Counted from the first letter of the stretch, positions 1 to 5,702 are shown. The stretch: 6,140 nucleotides of DNA from an uncultured Bacilli bacterium (GCA_910586295.1 CAJUGE010000061.1:1-6140), one strand, 5' to 3'. Translations and numbers: made by a program. Notes: generated from the letters alone by a model not told the origin.

Positions 1-2
1 CA

Positions 3-185
3 TTACGGCTCGAATTCTTGCTTGTCTACGCTTAAATCTAATCTCACGACTTTGACTCCAAGACTAGCTAATGGCTCCTTGCCAAGGATTACCATGTTGG
101 GTTCACACCAACTATATATTAAACACCGAACTGGCGCACCCTCCTTGACTATACTAATGCTAACATACATCCACTTGTAAGCCAA
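3..185 (-). CDS. Unrecognised 60-residue ORF, uncertain
   Basis: I do not recognise this protein. The frame is open from an upstream TAG near 236 and ends in TAA at 3-5. No ATG with a good ribosome site begins it: the candidates are TTG at 183-185 or an internal ATG six codons in (LAYKWMYV...). The predicted product is soluble-looking, with no membrane segment and no motif I can name. The DNA is visibly richer in G+C than the very AT-rich 190-370 stretch beside it, so it may be a real gene, a remnant, or a structured RNA. The stop overlaps a minus-strand ATG at 1-3 (TAATG), a typical translational-coupling arrangement, so a further gene may begin exactly at the left edge. Treat it as a low-confidence ORF. 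Confidence 0.3.
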   Translation of the reverse strand: MAYKWMYVSISIVKEGAPVRCLIYSWCEPNMVILGKEPLASLGVKVVRLDLSVDKQEFEP

Positions 186-386
186 ACGTTTTTCCGTTAT
201 TTTGGTGCAAAAGATTAGTTGTAGTTTCCTATACTATAAAAAAACACTATAAATTTATAAAATATTCCAATTGTACTAATTTTACAAATATAGTATTTTT
301 AATTTTTAGTCTAAATAGACATAGGATAATATTTGTTTCTCTAAAGTATATTTCTACTATAACTCTCGTTATGAATTTACTAATCA
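186..386. other. AT-rich intergenic stretch, no gene seen
   Basis: About 200 bases of very AT-rich DNA lie between the orphan VR copy and the left-edge ORF. I see no open frame with a start and ribosome site on either strand. There is a self-complementary 12-mer TATAAATTTATA near 249-260 and several TATA-like strings, so a minus-strand promoter for the left-edge gene could sit here, but none stands out. Confidence 0.5.
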
Positions 387-509
387 TTAAAGAGAAATTA
401 CTGGACGAACGACGCCACTACTGTGGACACCAAGATTATTCAAGTGGCCAGGAGCACCAAAACCGTTCACAGCGAACACGGCCGCACTACTACCGTTATA
501 CGGACTCCT
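387..509 (-). pseudogene. Orphan DGR-type variable-region copy (gene remnant or silent cassette)
   Basis: Read on the minus strand this is a third copy of the variable segment found in the two genes at the right of the window. It shares SP at the start, AVF.V.G in the middle, PG.LN, and then GVVRPVISL followed at once by TAA (387-389). The run ggcgtcgttcgtccagta is identical to the copy at 4338. It is three codons shorter near its 5' end than the other two copies and has lost the WWWTM lead-in and the whole upstream lectin-like domain. About 39 codons are open, but there is no start codon between it and an in-frame TAG at 522-524, so it is probably not translated alone. It lies in the same frame as the pilin-like gene upstream, separated by several stops. 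It differs from the 4338 copy at many non-adenine positions, so it is not the template repeat. It is either the decayed tail of a deleted target gene or a silent donor cassette. Confidence 0.75.
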
Positions 510-557
510 ATAAAACTTATGCTATATGTTTTCAATATTATCCATATATTATATTAT

Positions 558-1094
558 TTAAATATTTTGAACACTTTTAGAATATGTAAATCCAAAAACA
601 TTACAGTAACGTTTAGAATTAGTTATTATACAAGACAAAGACTCAGGTGTTGGATCTGGAGGTGTTACTCCTCCATTACAATTAATATCAAATGAATCAC
701 CTACATCACTTTGTTTTATACTCTTCTTTTTAATTCCATTTGAATTTGAAACAGTTAAGCCAAATGTATCATCTGATACTTTTAAACTCGTAACTTCTCC
801 ATATGAATTAACAGTAATATCGTAATATAAACCTTCTTTTTCTTCTACATCTATAAGTTTAGTAGTTGTATCTTTACCTCTACAAAATCTCTTAGTATAA
901 TCTCCTTCACTGGTATTATAAATATAAGTTGTATAAGCATTATTATAAAGGCTTAGTGCTTCGTCATAAAACAATGACTTTTTAGCACCAGTAAATAATT
1001 TTATTACATTAGGTGTCACTAAAAGCAACAATACTCCAATAAGCGCTATTACTGCAAGTAACTCTACTAATGTAAAACCTCTTCTTTCTTTCAT
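558..1094 (-). CDS. Type IV pilin-like protein (prepilin N-terminal methylation motif)
   Basis: This is a 178-residue secreted or pilus-associated protein. The N-terminus is a textbook class III signal: basic MKERRG, cleavage expected between G6 and F7, then FTLVELLAVIALIGVLLLL, with the conserved Glu at mature position +5 (E11) and a membrane helix at about 7-28. The remainder is a predicted extracellular region with cysteines at 71, 139, 155 and 164 and a short proline-rich linker, TPPDPTPES (144-152). Prepilins of this kind need a prepilin peptidase and an assembly ATPase, neither of which is in the window. The start is firm: AAAGGAGAG lies within the last codons of the Smr gene, whose stop is 3 bases before this ATG, so the two are translationally coupled. 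The C-terminus after the linker is short (CIITN...SVQNI). With an orphan variable-region copy just downstream in the same frame, the gene may have lost a larger C-terminal domain. Pilus type and function are unknown. Confidence 0.85.
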   Translation of the reverse strand: MKERRGFTLVELLAVIALIGVLLLLVTPNVIKLFTGAKKSLFYDEALSLYNNAYTTYIYNTSEGDYTKRFCRGKDTTTKLIDVEEKEGLYYDITVNSYGEVTSLKVSDDTFGLTVSNSNGIKKKSIKQSDVGDSFDINCNGGVTPPDPTPESLSCIITNSKRYCNVFGFTYSKSVQNI

Positions 1095-1097
1095 GAT

Positions 1098-1367
1098 TTA
1101 ACTCTCCTTTAACCTCACGATAGTGGCCCCATCATTAAAATTATCTAACTTATATGATAATACCCGCTTATCTGTCTTCAAATAATCATGAACACTACGT
1201 CTTAAAATTCCACTACCCTTACCATGTATTAATATTATATCATAATTTTTTAACTTTAAACAGTCTGTTATAAATTCTTTTACTTTAATTATACAAAGTA
1301 CACTATCAAATCCATGTAAGTCTATACTAGGCATTAATGCTTGAAATGGATCATCTATTCTTCTCAT
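1098..1367 (-). CDS. Stand-alone Smr-domain protein
   Basis: An 89-residue protein consisting almost wholly of a Smr domain, the fold found at the C-terminus of MutS2 and as free-standing proteins. Family signatures are visible in order: IDLHG at 15-19, the IHGKGSG loop at 47-53 followed by ILRRSV, and DGATIVRL at 79-86. Smr domains have nicking endonuclease or RNA/ribosome-associated nuclease activity in several families; the substrate here is not predictable. I chose the ATG at 1365-1367 (MRRIDDPF), which overlaps the end of the kinase gene by 17 bases, with an AGAGG about 12 bases upstream. A longer frame reaches 1415, but the extra 16 residues lie entirely inside the kinase gene, and the domain does not need them. 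The overlap with the kinase and the 3-base gap to the pilin-like gene make a three-gene transcription unit. Confidence 0.85.
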   Translation of the reverse strand: MRRIDDPFQALMPSIDLHGFDSVLCIIKVKEFITDCLKLKNYDIILIHGKGSGILRRSVHDYLKTDKRVLSYKLDNFNDGATIVRLKES

Positions 1368-2250
1368 AAATTTTATATACCTCTTCAACATCTGGAATAC
1401 TAATAGATGAACCAAGTGTTTTAACAGACACTCCTGCCGCTATATTAGCAATTTTCAAACATTTTTCTAAAGGAAGCTTTTTAGCTATCCCATAAGCAAA
1501 CGCTCCATGAAATATATCTCCTGCTCCTGTAGTGTCATTAGCATTAACTTTAATTCCACTCATCATTTTAATTTTTTCTTCTATTTTATATAAGCAACCT
1601 TTTTCTTCTTGAGTTATAATAATATTACCAGGAAATTGTTCAGACAATTTATTCATTACAACTTTTAAGCTATCTGGATTTGCATAATCTATTCTTTCTC
1701 TAGAAGCAAGCTCTGCAAACTCCTTAGAACACACAACATAATCACATACTTTACATAATGCAGCAGTTTGTTCAGTTAACTTTCCTGCATCTATTATCCT
1801 AATTGCATTTGGAAATTTCTTTATTGCTTGTGCAGATAAATTATAATGTTCACTGTCCATTAATATAATATCTGGAGTAAAGTCATAATTCACTTCATAT
1901 CTTTCATCTTTTGGTGCACTTATATTAAAAAGTGTCCTAGAAGCATTTTCCTTATTTAAAATAACAAAAGTCTTAGTAGTTTGTGAATCTTGTCTTTTTA
2001 TTATAAATTTTGTACTAACATTAGATTTATTTAAACTATCTATAATTATATCAGCATATCTATCGTTTCCGACTACACTCACTAAATAAGTTTCTATATC
2101 CCATTTTCCTAAAAGCATTGCAGCGTTTAATGCAGGACCTCCTGGACATTCAATTTGTTCTTTTAATCTATTCTCAGTGTTTTCAACTGGATATTTTTCT
2201 ACAGGCATAATAATATCATAACAAGAGTGCCCAATACATAATACTTTCAT
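1351..2250 (-). CDS. PfkB/ribokinase-family carbohydrate kinase
   Basis: A 299-residue cytoplasmic kinase of the ribokinase-like (PfkB) family, transferring the ATP gamma-phosphate to a hydroxymethyl of a sugar or nucleoside. The N-terminal strand carries the substrate-side signature (IGHSCYDI at 6-13) and the PGGPALNAA glycine motif at 36-44. The C-terminal signature NDTTGAGDIFHGAF (238-251) supplies the anion hole (GAG) and the catalytic base Asp245. Length is normal for the family. Specificity cannot be read from the sequence; ribose, fructose-type sugars and nucleosides are all possible. The start is supported by AGGAGAGG ending 3 bases before the ATG. It is the first gene of a tightly packed unit with the Smr and pilin-like genes. 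The stop is TGA, which indicates the standard bacterial code. Confidence 0.9.
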   Translation of the reverse strand: MKVLCIGHSCYDIIMPVEKYPVENTENRLKEQIECPGGPALNAAMLLGKWDIETYLVSVVGNDRYADIIIDSLNKSNVSTKFIIKRQDSQTTKTFVILNKENASRTLFNISAPKDERYEVNYDFTPDIILMDSEHYNLSAQAIKKFPNAIRIIDAGKLTEQTAALCKVCDYVVCSKEFAELASRERIDYANPDSLKVVMNKLSEQFPGNIIITQEEKGCLYKIEEKIKMMSGIKVNANDTTGAGDIFHGAFAYGIAKKLPLEKCLKIANIAAGVSVKTLGSSISIPDVEEVYKIYEKNR

Positions 2251-2273
2251 AAACCTCTCCTATTCTATTTACA

Positions 2274-2279
2274 ATTATA
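2274..2279 (-). promoter_or_regulatory. Candidate -10 element for the kinase-Smr-pilin unit
   Basis: A perfect TATAAT lies on the minus strand 24 bases before the kinase ATG, which would give a 5' leader of about 17 bases that still includes the ribosome site. No good TTGACA-like -35 lies at the right distance: the best hexamer with a 17-base spacer is TGTACT. The region is AT-rich, so chance is a real alternative. Confidence 0.4.
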
Positions 2280-2338
2280 TCAAAAGTTAGATATTTAGTA
2301 CATATTAAATTATTACTTTTACAATTAATTTAAAATTC

Positions 2339-2367
2339 AAAAAAAGTAAGACTATTAATCTTACTTT
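2339..2367 (-). terminator. Intrinsic terminator of the infC-rpmI-rplT operon
   Basis: On the minus strand a 9-bp perfect stem (AAAGTAAGA pairing with TCTTACTTT) with a 7-base loop is followed by a run of seven T (read through 2345-2339). The stem starts within the last codons and stop of rplT. This is a standard Rho-independent terminator, and it separates the translation operon from the kinase unit. Confidence 0.85.
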
Positions 2368-2903
2368 AAAGCATCTAATAATTCAGCTTTTTTCATACTA
2401 GTATAATTTTCTATACCTTTTTCTTTTGCCATTTCTTTAAGTTCTGCTACTGTTTTAGAATTTAAGTCTATATTAGTTTCTTCTTTCTTTGACTCTTCTT
2501 TTTTAGTTTCTGCTTTTGATGTTTGTTTAACTTCTTTTACAACTTTTCCTTCTAAACCGCCCTTAGCAATTTTAACAATGTTAGAAAATTCTTCTGGAGC
2601 ACTAATTGCTATTTCACTAAGCATTTTTCTATTGATTTCAACGCCTGCTTTGTTTAGTCCATCTATGAATTTTGAATAGCTTATATCATTCATTCTACAA
2701 GCAGCATTGATTCTTGTAATCCATAATTTTCTAAAGTTACCTTTATTTTTCTTTCTGTCTCTAAAGCTATAATTTCCACTATGAAATAATTGTTCTTGAG
2801 CAGTTTTATATAATCTATGCTTACTTCCAAAATATCCTTTAGCTCTTTTTAGAACTTTCTTTCTTCTAGCTCTTGTTACTGTTCCGCCTTTAACTCTTGT
2901 CAT
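2361..2903 (-). CDS. rplT: 50S ribosomal protein L20 with C-terminal Rho_N/SAP-like extension
   Basis: Residues 1 to about 117 are a complete ribosomal protein L20: MTRVKGG, RRKKVLKRAKGYFGSKHRLYKTA, YSFRDRKKNKGNFRKLWITRINAA and the C-terminal globular part ending near IVKIAK. L20 binds 23S rRNA, is needed early in 50S assembly, and in Firmicutes represses its own operon. The usual length is 117-120 residues; this protein has 180. After a charged Lys/Glu-rich linker (about 118-146) comes a compact module at 147-180, LNSKTVAELKEMAKEKGIE then YTSMKKAELLDAL. It matches the pattern of the Rho N-terminal/SAP-like helical domain, a nucleic-acid-binding fold. It starts 5 bases after the rpmI stop, with AAGGGGGT as ribosome site, and is the last gene before the terminator. 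The extension is unlikely to be a sequencing artefact because it ends cleanly at a stop followed directly by the terminator. Confidence 0.95.
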   Translation of the reverse strand: MTRVKGGTVTRARRKKVLKRAKGYFGSKHRLYKTAQEQLFHSGNYSFRDRKKNKGNFRKLWITRINAACRMNDISYSKFIDGLNKAGVEINRKMLSEIAISAPEEFSNIVKIAKGGLEGKVVKEVKQTSKAETKKEESKKEETNIDLNSKTVAELKEMAKEKGIENYTSMKKAELLDALK

Positions 2904-2908
2904 TTAAC

Positions 2909-3103
2909 TTACCCCCTTAACGCTTTCTTATATCTGTTCATATCAGCACTACTTAGCGATGAACCTTTTCTATGATTTCTATTAAAACTTGTAGGTTTCT
3001 TTCCTGTTTTATGATTTGCACCAGGTTTTCCTATTTTAGTGCTTCCACCAGGTCTTACTTTAATTTTTTTTGATATACCACCATGGGTTTTTTGTTTTGG
3101 CAT
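2909..3103 (-). CDS. rpmI: 50S ribosomal protein L35
   Basis: A 64-residue, very basic protein that begins MPKQKTHGGISKK like other L35 proteins (consensus MPKMKTH..AAKR). It continues with the Lys/Arg-rich core and ends in a typical D..R.K..L tail (DMNRYKKAL). L35 is a small component of the large ribosomal subunit. Its position between infC and rplT is the nearly universal bacterial order and confirms the identification. The middle (GSTKIGKPGANHKTGKK) is divergent. The start is preceded by AAGGAGAGAATT; the gap to infC is 16 bases. Confidence 0.95.
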   Translation of the reverse strand: MPKQKTHGGISKKIKVRPGGSTKIGKPGANHKTGKKPTSFNRNHRKGSSLSSADMNRYKKALRG

Positions 3104-3119
3104 AATTCTCTCCTTCTTT

Positions 3120-3638
3120 CTACTTTTTAGGTGCTACAACTAAACTCATACTTCTTCCCTCAAGTTTAGGCATACTTTCTATCTCTCCAACTTCTTCCAA
3201 GGCAGTCGCAAATTTCAATATTACTTCTTTACCTAATTCAGAATGCGCTATTTGTCTACCTTTAAACCTTACTGATACTTTTACTTTATGACCTTTTTCT
3301 ACATAAGCACGTGCATTTTTTAATTTAGTTTCAAAGTCATGAGTATCTATAGTAACACTTAGTCTATATTCCTTTAACTCAAGGTTTTGTTCTCTTTGTT
3401 TTTTCTTAGCTTCCTTTTCTTTCTTTACCTTTTCATATTTGAATTTATTGTAATCTATCACTTTACATACAGGCATTCCATTACTACTCATAAGTACTAA
3501 ATCAAGCCCCGCATAATTTGCCAACGTAAGTGCATCATCAATTTTCTTTACTCCTAATTTTTCTCCATTAGGACCGATTACCATTACTTCTTCAAATCTA
3601 ATTTGTTCATTTATTAGAACGTCATTTTGTTTAGCTAT
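3120..3638 (-). CDS. infC: Translation initiation factor IF-3, apparent AUA start
   Basis: IF-3 binds the 30S subunit, prevents premature 50S joining and checks start-codon and initiator-tRNA pairing. With the start chosen here the protein has 172 residues, the family length. The N-domain runs INEQIRFEEVMVIGPNGEKLG then DDALTLANYAGLDLVLMS and PVCKVIDYNKFKYE, followed by the Lys-rich linker (about 70-85), the C-domain ending VSVRFKGRQIAHSELG, and EGRSMSLVVAPKK. The only in-frame ATG (3584) would remove the conserved INEQIR segment and has no ribosome site. An in-frame TGA lies at 3645-3647. Between them, GGAGGTGA (3645-3652) is correctly spaced (9 bases after GGAGG) for an ATA codon at 3636-3638. 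Non-AUG starts on infC are known (AUU in E. coli) and let IF-3 limit its own synthesis. It is first gene of the infC-rpmI-rplT operon. Confidence 0.93.
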   Translation of the reverse strand: MAKQNDVLINEQIRFEEVMVIGPNGEKLGVKKIDDALTLANYAGLDLVLMSSNGMPVCKVIDYNKFKYEKVKKEKEAKKKQREQNLELKEYRLSVTIDTHDFETKLKNARAYVEKGHKVKVSVRFKGRQIAHSELGKEVILKFATALEEVGEIESMPKLEGRSMSLVVAPKK

Positions 3639-3644
3639 TACTAG

Positions 3645-3652
3645 TCACCTCC
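3645..3652 (-). promoter_or_regulatory. Ribosome binding site fixing the infC start
   Basis: GGAGGTGA on the minus strand is a near-perfect anti-16S match. Its distance to the ATA at 3636-3638 is ideal. The first ATG in frame is more than 60 bases downstream, too far to be served by it. The site is directly downstream of the leader terminator, so it is transcribed only on read-through. Confidence 0.85.
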
Positions 3653-3686
3653 AAAAATTATAAAAAGTGAATACAAAGTATCCACT
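3653..3686 (-). terminator. Attenuator terminator in the infC leader
   Basis: Minus-strand arms AGTGGATAC (3686-3678) and GTATTCACT (3674-3666) form a 9-bp stem with one G-U pair and a 3-base loop, followed by TTTTTATAATTTTT. It sits between promoter and ribosome site of infC, so it can only act as a regulated (attenuating) terminator. Confidence 0.75.
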
Positions 3687-3780
3687 TAAAAAACTAATAA
3701 AACTGTTAAACTTAGCTTTTAACCTACCAACATATTTATCAGTCAGGTGAGTGTGGATACACTGCTTTCTCTTTTTCTAC
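3661..3780 (-). promoter_or_regulatory. infC operon leader, L20-leader-type attenuator
   Basis: The roughly 120-base leader holds three competing or nested stems. A 5' element GTATCCAC (3760-3753) is perfectly complementary over 8 bp to GTGGATAC (3685-3678), which is also the 5' arm of the terminator. Pairing of the first two would prevent the terminator from forming. The antiterminator stem encloses a smaller hairpin, GTTAAA (3723-3718) with TTTAAC (3710-3705). In Bacillus subtilis the equivalent infC leader is bound by ribosomal protein L20, which promotes premature termination, a feedback loop. L20 is encoded two genes downstream here. The stems are read directly; L20 as ligand is inferred from the family. 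The extended C-terminus of this L20 could modify the interaction. Confidence 0.75.
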
Positions 3781-3786
3781 TTATAC

Positions 3787-3815
3787 ATTCTATAATAAAT
3801 TATACGAGATGTCAA
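3787..3815 (-). promoter_or_regulatory. Sigma-A-type promoter of the infC-rpmI-rplT operon
   Basis: On the minus strand there is a perfect TTGACA (3815-3810), a 17-base spacer, and TAGAAT (3792-3787), one mismatch from TATAAT. Transcription would begin near 3780, just upstream of the 5' antiterminator arm. A second TATAAT lies inside the spacer but only 5 bases from TTGACA, so it cannot pair with it. Confidence 0.8.
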
Positions 3816-3869
3816 GAAAATTATTCGTACAATCTATTATACAGACATAATTTTAAGTTTTAATATCTC

Positions 3870-4103
3870 TTATTCAAAAAATTTATTTATTGGAACATTT
3901 AAAGTTTGACTTATTTTATATAAGTTATACATCCCTATACCTTGAGACATTTTACGGCTTTCTAATGCACCTATAAGAGAGGTTGATACGCCTATTTTAC
4001 TTGCTAATTTTCTTTGTGACATTTCACCTTCATTTACGTTATATAATAGTCTATACTTTTTTATATTTTTTCCAACTGTTTCATTAAATTCTTTTTCAGT
4101 CAT
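3870..4103 (-). CDS. XRE-family helix-turn-helix regulator
   Basis: A 77-residue DNA-binding protein made of a single Cro/C1-type HTH domain. After an N-terminal helix (EFNETVGKNIKKYRLLYN), the MSQRKLASKIGVSTSLIGALESRK segment (28-51) gives helix 2, turn and recognition helix. It continues as helices to LNVPINKFF. Proteins this small usually act as dimeric repressors and often autoregulate. The start is well supported by AGGAGG 10 bases before the ATG. It stands alone between the variable-protein gene upstream and the infC operon downstream, with no clear terminator of its own. Upstream of it are two GTAGTGAGT boxes (4157-4165 and 4218-4226, minus strand) inside hairpin loops. These are candidate operators, although no binding can be shown. 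A role in controlling the neighbouring variable-protein genes is only a guess from position. Confidence 0.88.
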   Translation of the reverse strand: MTEKEFNETVGKNIKKYRLLYNVNEGEMSQRKLASKIGVSTSLIGALESRKMSQGIGMYNLYKISQTLNVPINKFFE

Positions 4104-4140
4104 ACTTATAATGCCTCCTATTAATTGAATTTATTTGATT

Positions 4141-4192
4141 GTGCCTAGCAGCACGAACTCACTACTTTTCGATTTTAAATACCACTAGGCAC
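4141..4192. repeat. Inverted repeat (8-bp stem) with internal GTAGTGAGT box
   Basis: GTGCCTAG at 4141-4148 is perfectly complementary to CTAGGCAC at 4185-4192, with 36 bases between. The intervening sequence contains ACTCACTAC followed by TTTT (4157-4169), which recurs in the loop of the neighbouring hairpin. There is no T-run placed for a minus-strand terminator. It lies in the leader of the XRE gene. Confidence 0.6.
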
Positions 4193-4199
4193 GGTCGAC

Positions 4200-4244
4200 A
4201 TCGGCACTTATGGCTTCACTCACTACACTTTTATAAGTGCCGAT
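4200..4244. repeat. 12-bp perfect inverted repeat 3' of the variable-protein gene
   Basis: ATCGGCACTTAT (4200-4211) pairs with ATAAGTGCCGAT (4233-4244) across a 21-base loop, 18 bases beyond the stop codon of the variable-protein gene. On the minus strand it is not followed by a T-run, so it is a poor terminator for that gene. The distance from the end of the variable segment (94 bases) is the same as for the hairpin behind the upstream paralogue. In the Bordetella phage DGR a hairpin/cruciform just downstream of the variable region promotes retrohoming; a similar role is inferred here. Confidence 0.7.
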
Positions 4245-4262
4245 TACTTTTGTTTATTTTTA

Positions 4263-5702
4263 CTATATTGTCAACGTATAAGGATCGCTTCCTGTTCCAG
4301 AACCTCCAGTTACCAGTACACTAGATTTCAATGAGATTACTGGACGAACGACGCCATTAATGTCGACGCGGTTAGCATTCAAGCGGCCAGGGATACTAGA
4401 ACCGTCCACAGCGAACACGAACGCGTAGCCACCACTGACGAAGTAAGACGGACTCATTGTCCACCACCAATTGCCTCCTGTTGAACTTCTTCCGATTGCA
4501 TTTAAGTAATAATATGCACTTTCATTATCATTTCCATATAATCCTCCTGCATACGATACCTCATCTGCTGTCATTAACCCGAAATTATTGAATATATCTG
4601 CTGCGTTACTACATTCATATGTCGGTGTCTTATTTGTATATAGTCTTGTGTATGCCGCATAGTTGAAACTGGTACTATACGAACCGCTTCCTATATTTCT
4701 ATCATTACAATATATTGCATTGCCATCTATATAGTTTGAATATGATGAAGCTATATTTGAGTTATACCAACTCTCTACTTTACTATATGCATTACTCTTT
4801 GTTCCATTTCCTCTATCTGTACTTACACTTATGCTGTTCGCATTATATGTATACTTCCATCCTACATATGATGGATGCCTATATGATGTATTATATTTAT
4901 ATGTTGTTCCATCTATATATCCATCTTCTCCTCCACTTCCTGCATATAGTAATCTTACACTTCCATTTCCATTGATTCTGATTATTCTCCATTTCTTTCC
5001 TGCAAAGCTTACCCAGTTATTTGGATTTCCTGTGAAATAATAACTTGTTCCACTAAATGATCCACTTGCATTATAGTCTGTTGCTGTATGTAGTGCTGTT
5101 GTCTCGTATACACTGCTAAAATCTGTTCTTTCTCCATTGCTTGGATACGCTTCCTTTATTGTATCTGCTAAAGTTATTTTATTAAATGTTATATTACATG
5201 TTTGATTTTCTGTTACATTTCTTACTATTACTTTATTACCTTCTACTATTCCATTACATCCACTTACACTTTCTATTGTTGATGTTGAATATATTATTAC
5301 TGTTCCATTCTCTGTTGTTGCATATGATGTGCTTTCTAATACGTTAGGAATATTTGATGTTACTGTTACACGATAACCATCTCTACTTTCATCTTTAGTA
5401 AAATCTACCATACATCTATCTTTTCCTTTAACATCGGTTAATTCTACTTCCCAGTTATCATTATCCCACATTACATCTGAGCCATTATCACACACTATCT
5501 TATTTACTATATATCCCAATTCTTTTGTTGGCTTTTCTTTTGCTACTTCGCCATCTATTGTATATGCTAATATACTCTCATTATCTATATAATCTTTTAT
5601 ACTCTCTTCTTTTTTATTATCCAAAAAGTGAAATGTTAACAATAATATAATTATTACACCTATAATTAGTATTGTTATTACTTTCTTAATATCTTTTTCC
5701 AT
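4263..5702 (-). CDS. Membrane-anchored variable protein, probable C-type-lectin-fold DGR target
   Basis: A 479-residue exported protein. Residues about 7-27 (KVITILIIGVIIILLLTFHFL) form an uncleaved membrane anchor or signal. Two small Ig-like modules follow, each with a cysteine pair (C71/C97 and C149/C169) and closing patterns DRCMVDF and QTCNITF. From about 176 to the end is a large aromatic and Gly/Ser/Asn-rich domain with the landmarks WVSFAGKKWRIIRI, GLMTADEVSYAGG, WWWTMSPS and VVRPVISLK. I assign these to the C-type-lectin/formylglycine-enzyme-like fold used by DGR target proteins. Residues 420-450, inside that fold, are hypervariable against the upstream paralogue. The start at 5702 (MEKDIKK) has GAGAGGTGAAATAAAG upstream; an earlier in-frame ATG at 5774 lacks a ribosome site. 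The likely role is surface ligand binding with a diversifiable site. The ligand is unknown, and the reverse transcriptase is not in the window. Confidence 0.85.
   Translation of the reverse strand: MEKDIKKVITILIIGVIIILLLTFHFLDNKKEESIKDYIDNESILAYTIDGEVAKEKPTKELGYIVNKIVCDNGSDVMWDNDNWEVELTDVKGKDRCMVDFTKDESRDGYRVTVTSNIPNVLESTSYATTENGTVIIYSTSTIESVSGCNGIVEGNKVIVRNVTENQTCNITFNKITLADTIKEAYPSNGERTDFSSVYETTALHTATDYNASGSFSGTSYYFTGNPNNWVSFAGKKWRIIRINGNGSVRLLYAGSGGEDGYIDGTTYKYNTSYRHPSYVGWKYTYNANSISVSTDRGNGTKSNAYSKVESWYNSNIASSYSNYIDGNAIYCNDRNIGSGSYSTSFNYAAYTRLYTNKTPTYECSNAADIFNNFGLMTADEVSYAGGLYGNDNESAYYYLNAIGRSSTGGNWWWTMSPSYFVSGGYAFVFAVDGSSIPGRLNANRVDINGVVRPVISLKSSVLVTGGSGTGSDPYTLTI
4338..4466 (-). repeat. 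Variable region (VR) of the 479-residue target protein
   Basis: This 129-base segment runs from the WWTMSPS codons to the RPV codons. It ends in a GC-rich constant block, cgtcgttcgtccagta, comparable in position to the IMH element of known DGRs. Compared with the same-length segment at 5924-6052, 30 of 117 aligned bases differ, spread over 18 codons, and all 18 change the amino acid. The roughly 75 coding bases after it are nearly identical between the paralogues. Its base composition is far richer in G+C than the gene around it. Confidence 0.75.

Noticed and set aside
40..115. tRNA-like T-arm around gttgggttcacaccaac
   Set aside because: The 5-bp stem and 7-base loop do not match the TTCRANY T-loop in register, and no acceptor or anticodon stems can be drawn around it.
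399..506. Orphan VR copy as the DGR template repeat
   Set aside because: A template should carry adenine at the variable sites and match the VRs elsewhere. This copy has a dozen or more non-adenine mismatches to 4338-4466 (gcc/ttc, ggt/agt, ctt/aac, cac/gac and others) and a 9-base length difference.
371..695. Plus-strand open frames across the VR remnant and pilin end
   Set aside because: They are antisense to the pilin-like gene and the VR copy, have no ribosome site, and show no recognisable protein pattern.
1368..1415. Longer N-terminus for the Smr protein
   Set aside because: The extra residues are encoded wholly inside the kinase gene, with no better ribosome site, and precede the normal start of a minimal Smr protein.
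4200..4262. The 4200-4244 hairpin as a plus-strand terminator
   Set aside because: A T-rich stretch does follow it on the plus strand, but there is no plus-strand gene upstream to terminate.
4139..5040. Plus-strand open frames opposite the variable-protein gene
   Set aside because: They are rich in Leu/Tyr/His from the reverse complement of a Tyr/Asn/Ser-rich gene, lack ribosome sites, and conflict with the well-supported minus-strand gene.
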